Positions 61,753-64,000 of a stretch of DNA of 64,000 nucleotides are shown piece by piece. Positions within the stretch are counted from its first letter, which is position 1. Each line of letters starts with the position of its first letter. The notes below the pieces were generated by a model. The model had not been told where the DNA came from and did not search any database. It was given only the letters and a program-made list of their open reading frames with translations. The DNA comes from UBA7236 sp964463165 (GTDB lineage Bacteria > Bacteroidota > Bacteroidia > Chitinophagales > BACL12): contig CAYXBK010000003.1 in NCBI GenBank assembly GCA_964463165.1, positions 186,001-250,000 on the forward strand, read 5' to 3'. A program made the translations under genes and the position numbers.

Positions 61753-62765
61753 GGTCTTTCGATTTTTGAAGTGAGCAATCCTTTAACAGGTACTTTGCCT
61801 CCCTTTAATTCAAACTCTTTCAGACACATGGCATTGATACGTTCTTTTTCTTTGTCCAAAGAAATAAGTAATTCATCCCTATACTTTCTGAATGATTCAA
61901 GTTTCTGCCTGCATTCATTTATTCTTTCTTCCTCTTTTCGCAAAGCACTTAATAATTTTTCTTTATCCTGTTTCAGTGTATTGAGTTGCTTTTTCTTCTC
62001 CCGTAGGTTGTTATATGCCAGCCTTTCTTCCTTAGCGGGAAGTTTCATTGAAGCGATAATAAGGGCAACCGCAAAAAAGAAAAGATTAAAGCACATCCAT
62101 AAAAAAGGTGAGTTTGCAAATGAATGCTCATCGCCTAAATAAGTCCGGCGTAAAATTCCGAGCATGTAAAAAACAATACCTCCTCCAACCAATCCGCCGG
62201 CAAACCATATCCGTTTTGTTATTGCTGAAGTAGGAGAACCAATTTTTGCTCCTATTGCATGAGCAGCAAATGAAAGTGAGGCAGCAACGGCAATGGACAA
62301 AAGAATTGCAGCAAGCAGACTACCGGTGATTACCTGAAAACTTGGATGGTTGCTTGCTGCATCAACAGTGCAGAGAGAAATAATGGCAACACTTACCCAG
62401 ATTAACTTATTCCAGTCGTAAGTGAGTTTTGTCCGCTTAATGTCAACTTCCAATCCGGATATTTTCCGCTCGATTTGTGTTGTCTGTTCTGCTGTGGCAT
62501 TTTGTAATCCTTCAAGGTTTGATTGGTTGCTTTCTTCTGCAAGTTTGTCAATTTCCGGATTAAGTGTTTTTGCTACTTCTTCTTTTAAAACTTCTGTCTC
62601 CGCAGCAACTTCATTTAATATGCTCTGCGGATCAGAAACATTTTGTGAAATAGCAATGCCGACATCTTCTTTTGCATTGTCATTAATGTCGGAAATTTTT
62701 GTTTTGAGATGGCGTTCGAGTACCTTGACCCAAATACCAAAAAGGCGAGAATTCTTGAAATTCAT
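61749..62765 (-). CDS. Four-TM membrane protein with coiled coils at both ends
   Basis: 338 residues. Helical N-terminus (about 20-115), four membrane segments (about 121-138, 145-172, 187-205, 220-240), and a long charged coiled coil (about 245-315). No family recognised with confidence. The overlap with the vWA-like lipoprotein gene indicates a pair. Confidence 0.75.
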   Translation of the reverse strand: MNFKNSRLFGIWVKVLERHLKTKISDINDNAKEDVGIAISQNVSDPQSILNEVAAETEVLKEEVAKTLNPEIDKLAEESNQSNLEGLQNATAEQTTQIERKISGLEVDIKRTKLTYDWNKLIWVSVAIISLCTVDAASNHPSFQVITGSLLAAILLSIAVAASLSFAAHAIGAKIGSPTSAITKRIWFAGGLVGGGIVFYMLGILRRTYLGDEHSFANSPFLWMCFNLFFFAVALIIASMKLPAKEERLAYNNLREKKKQLNTLKQDKEKLLSALRKEEERINECRQKLESFRKYRDELLISLDKEKERINAMCLKEFELKGGKVPVKGLLTSKIERP

Positions 62766-62808
62766 AATAGGCGAGATTTAATTGTTAAATAAAAAATGAA
62801 AAGAGTTT

Positions 62809-62842
62809 AAAAAGCCTGCGAGATCGGAGGTGACCCCGCAGG
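62809..62842 (-). terminator. Terminator of the three tiny genes
   Basis: On the minus strand CCTGCG(GGGTCACC...)CGCAGG then TTTTTAAAC, 67 bases after the 62909 stop. The next gene, the four-TM protein, then needs its own promoter. Confidence 0.65.
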
Positions 62843-62908
62843 GTTGGAAGGAGAGAAAAAACAGACTAATGAACTGTAGAACACACTTCAAACAATTCGT
62901 CTGCTGTA

Positions 62909-63106
62909 TTACTTTTTCACATTGGTGTTTTTTACTCTTGAGCCATTCTGGCTTACGCCATTCTTTGTGATTTTACTTTCTTCAGATCCAGGATGGTTGT
63001 AATAACCGAAACGCTGGTAGTGAGCCCAGGCTACATAATACGGATCACCACCGATTTCAATAATCCTTTCTTCCAAAGAAAGTGGGATGTCGTTTTTATT
63101 TTTCAT
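62909..63106 (-). CDS. Tiny protein 3 (65 residues)
   Basis: MKNKNDIPLSLEERIIEIGG, then DPYYVAWAHYQRFGYYNHPGSEES and a basic tail. It starts 11 bases inside the previous tiny gene, a translational coupling arrangement. Not recognised; a longer in-frame extension to 63415 runs through the other two genes and looks non-coding. Confidence 0.55.
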   Translation of the reverse strand: MKNKNDIPLSLEERIIEIGGDPYYVAWAHYQRFGYYNHPGSEESKITKNGVSQNGSRVKNTNVKK

Positions 63107-63278
63107 CCTTCGAATTTTCATGCTTGCAGATTTCCTCATTGATTTCGTTCCATTCCTGAACCGAGACAAATGAAGCTGCTTCGAAATACTCGTCTGGCGA
63201 AATTGATTGCCACCATGCGACCCCCTTTTCTGTTTCAGGGGCAGTTTGAGATTTGTCTGAATTTTCCATACATGCCAT
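63096..63278 (-). CDS. Tiny acidic protein 2 (60 residues)
   Basis: MACMENSDKSQTAPETEKGV, then AWWQSISPDEYFEAASFVSVQEWNEI...; acidic, with no membrane segment. Its ATG follows the stop of tiny gene 1 directly, and its end overlaps tiny gene 3. Unknown function. Confidence 0.55.
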   Translation of the reverse strand: MACMENSDKSQTAPETEKGVAWWQSISPDEYFEAASFVSVQEWNEINEEICKHENSKDEK

Positions 63279-63491
63279 TTATTTGTTATTGATAATTTCC
63301 GTGTGATCCGTGTTTGGATTTTCCCAACTGCCAAACCTAGCGATGAAGGTGTCGGAGTCGGCCAATCGCGTGCAGTCCATGAGATTCCGGGTGCGATCAG
63401 CATCGGTAAGAGCATCCCAAGAGATAGGAACCGGATTTTGTAACAGACCTTTCGGCAAAGCCTTGTTTTTCAAGCGTTTTTTCTGTTTCAT
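63279..63491 (-). CDS. Tiny protein 1 (70 residues)
   Basis: Basic N-terminus (MKQKKRLKNKALPKGL), then NPVPISWDALTDADRTRNLMD and CTRLADSDTFIARFGSWENP. First gene of the three-gene tiny cluster. Unknown function; its N-terminal basic stretch could bind nucleic acid. Confidence 0.55.
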   Translation of the reverse strand: MKQKKRLKNKALPKGLLQNPVPISWDALTDADRTRNLMDCTRLADSDTFIARFGSWENPNTDHTEIINNK

Positions 63492-63823
63492 GCCACGAAT
63501 GTTTAAGGCACGGCATCTGCAAGGTGAGAAGGAGGTTGCTTTTTTGGGCGAGAAGTGTAAAATTCCTTTGTGAAGGGTATTTTTAACCTTTCGTTTGAGA
63601 TCCGGGTTTCTGCCAAGAAAATGTCCCGGTCTCAGGTAACAACCGGCTCCACCTTGTGGCGCCGGCTTTTTTTAAGAACGATGATTAAGGAAGCCGGCTC
63701 TGAAGCCGTGATTGTAAAATTAATCAAAATTTCCTATTTGCCAAAATTACCTGACAATTTATTTTCATATTGAGTAGTTAATGCCAATTCAAATATACGA
63801 TAAATTTAAAGACTTGGAGTCAG
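63492..63823. other. 332-base gene-poor region with two stem-loops
   Basis: No convincing coding sequence on either strand. It holds the structured segment at 63597-63674 (see ncRNA candidate) and a repeat of the GCCGGC core at 63695-63700. The rest shows nothing recognisable. Confidence 0.5.
63597..63674 (+). ncRNA. Candidate structured RNA with terminator
   Basis: Stem 1: GAGA-T-CCGGG (63597-63606) with CCCGG-TCTC (63625-63633), 18-base loop, one bulged T. Stem 2: CCGGC-T-CCAC (63643-63652) with GTGG-C-GCCGG (63656-63665), then seven T. The two stems and T-tract on the plus strand, opposite to all element genes, suggest a small RNA or an antisense regulator; promoter not identified. Confidence 0.4.
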
Positions 63824-64000
63824 TTATATGAGACCTGAGAGGGTGCCTGCTTCCAAATCTAATGTGAGAGTTCTGTCAAACGAAAACTTGATCTTACGCT
63901 GATATGCTACAAAGGAGACTAAATTGCGAGCTTTCCTATCATTCAGCACCGAAGCGATGCTTTGCCTGTTAAGGTTGTTAGACCCTGACGGAATTTCATC
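63824..64000 (-). CDS. Partial gene running off the right edge (C-terminal 58 residues)
   Basis: Open minus-strand frame from the window edge to TAA at 63824-63826, reading ...FVAYQRKIKFSFDRTLTLDL and EAGTLSGLI at the end. No stop in 58 codons. Family not recognised; it could also be chance. Confidence 0.4.
   Translation of the reverse strand, partial: DEIPSGSNNLNRQSIASVLNDRKARNLVSFVAYQRKIKFSFDRTLTLDLEAGTLSGLI

Larger units (their letters stand above)
56056..64000. mobile_element. Integrative (mobilizable) element inserted at the 3' end of ssrA; right end beyond the window
   Basis: Contains a large serine recombinase abutting the tmRNA, a relaxase, a RHH accessory protein and a VirD4-like coupling protein, all on the minus strand, plus lipoprotein and membrane genes and several tiny genes. 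No VirB4-like ATPase or other mating-channel gene is present up to 64000, so the element is either mobilizable only or larger than shown. The second tmRNA 3' fragment (attR) was not found in the window. The left boundary is placed at the recombinase stop codon and is approximate. Confidence 0.82.

Noticed and set aside
62909..63415. 168-codon frame covering all three tiny genes
   Set aside because: Its first 100 codons are antisense-like, arginine/serine-rich shadow sequence over two better frames; only the last 65 codons, with their own ATG, look coding.
63570..63773. 67-codon plus-strand frame near the right end
   Set aside because: It runs straight through both stem-loops and the T-tract and has no recognisable protein features.
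63492..64000. Search for a second copy of the tmRNA 3' end (attR) near the right edge
   Set aside because: No match to ggttcaaatcccacc or caactcca was found; the right end probably lies beyond the window.

Overview
This window is a chromosomal contig segment from a member of the Bacteroidota, probably a Chitinophagia/Saprospiria/Sphingobacteriia-like lineage (class not certain). The evidence is six secreted proteins with type IX secretion (T9SS) type A sorting tails, Bacteroidota families (GSCFA, choice-of-anchor-B, DUF2911, DUF1572, 2TM), many upstream TAnnTTTG elements (the Bacteroidota -7 promoter consensus), and a SecD that carries the LGLDLQGG motif. Intergenic DNA is unusually full of short degenerate word-like repeats and GC-rich palindromes.

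Layout. 1-11.7 kb: 5' part of secD(F), a large T9SS propeller protein, a SRPBCC protein, a DUF2892/Fnr-type regulator pair, a DUF2911-TPR protein, a second T9SS protein, an S41 protease and an EamA permease. 11.8-23.3 kb: a four-gene operon of three tandem paralogous fibre-like proteins plus a T9SS protein, divergent from a 1789-residue T9SS giant with MopE-type repeats. 23.3-31.4 kb: purM, ppk1-ppx (polyphosphate), GSCFA, rmuC. 31.4-32.1 kb: tRNA-Met(CAU), followed on the same strand by tandem tRNA-like copies in which the D-arm is exactly replaced by a different hairpin, and a GIY-YIG gene lying among these copies. 32.1-43.0 kb: housekeeping blocks (pdhA-TPR-ribH, recF-dciA-like, phhA, rarA, nhaD). 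43.2-55.5 kb: groES-groEL, two more T9SS proteins (one CotH kinase-like), a 32-residue lysine-rich peptide gene, a DEAD helicase, thioredoxin-fold proteins, gpsA and a PlsB-like acyltransferase.

55.76-56.13 kb is ssrA (tmRNA). From its 3' end to the right edge lies an integrative mobilizable element: a large serine recombinase whose reading frame runs antisense through the tmRNA 3' end, a small coupled protein, a MOB-type relaxase with a RHH accessory protein, a VirD4/TraG-like coupling protein, a degenerate-vWA lipoprotein with a four-TM coiled-coil membrane protein, three tiny overlapping genes, and a structured RNA candidate. No mating-channel ATPase is visible, so the element is either mobilizable only or continues as a full ICE beyond 64000; the far attachment site was not found.

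The two most unusual features are the D-arm-swapped tRNA-like tandem array around the GIY-YIG gene (31443-32056) and the serine-recombinase element in ssrA whose integrase C-terminus is encoded by the attachment site. All calls come from reading the sequence; no database search was run.
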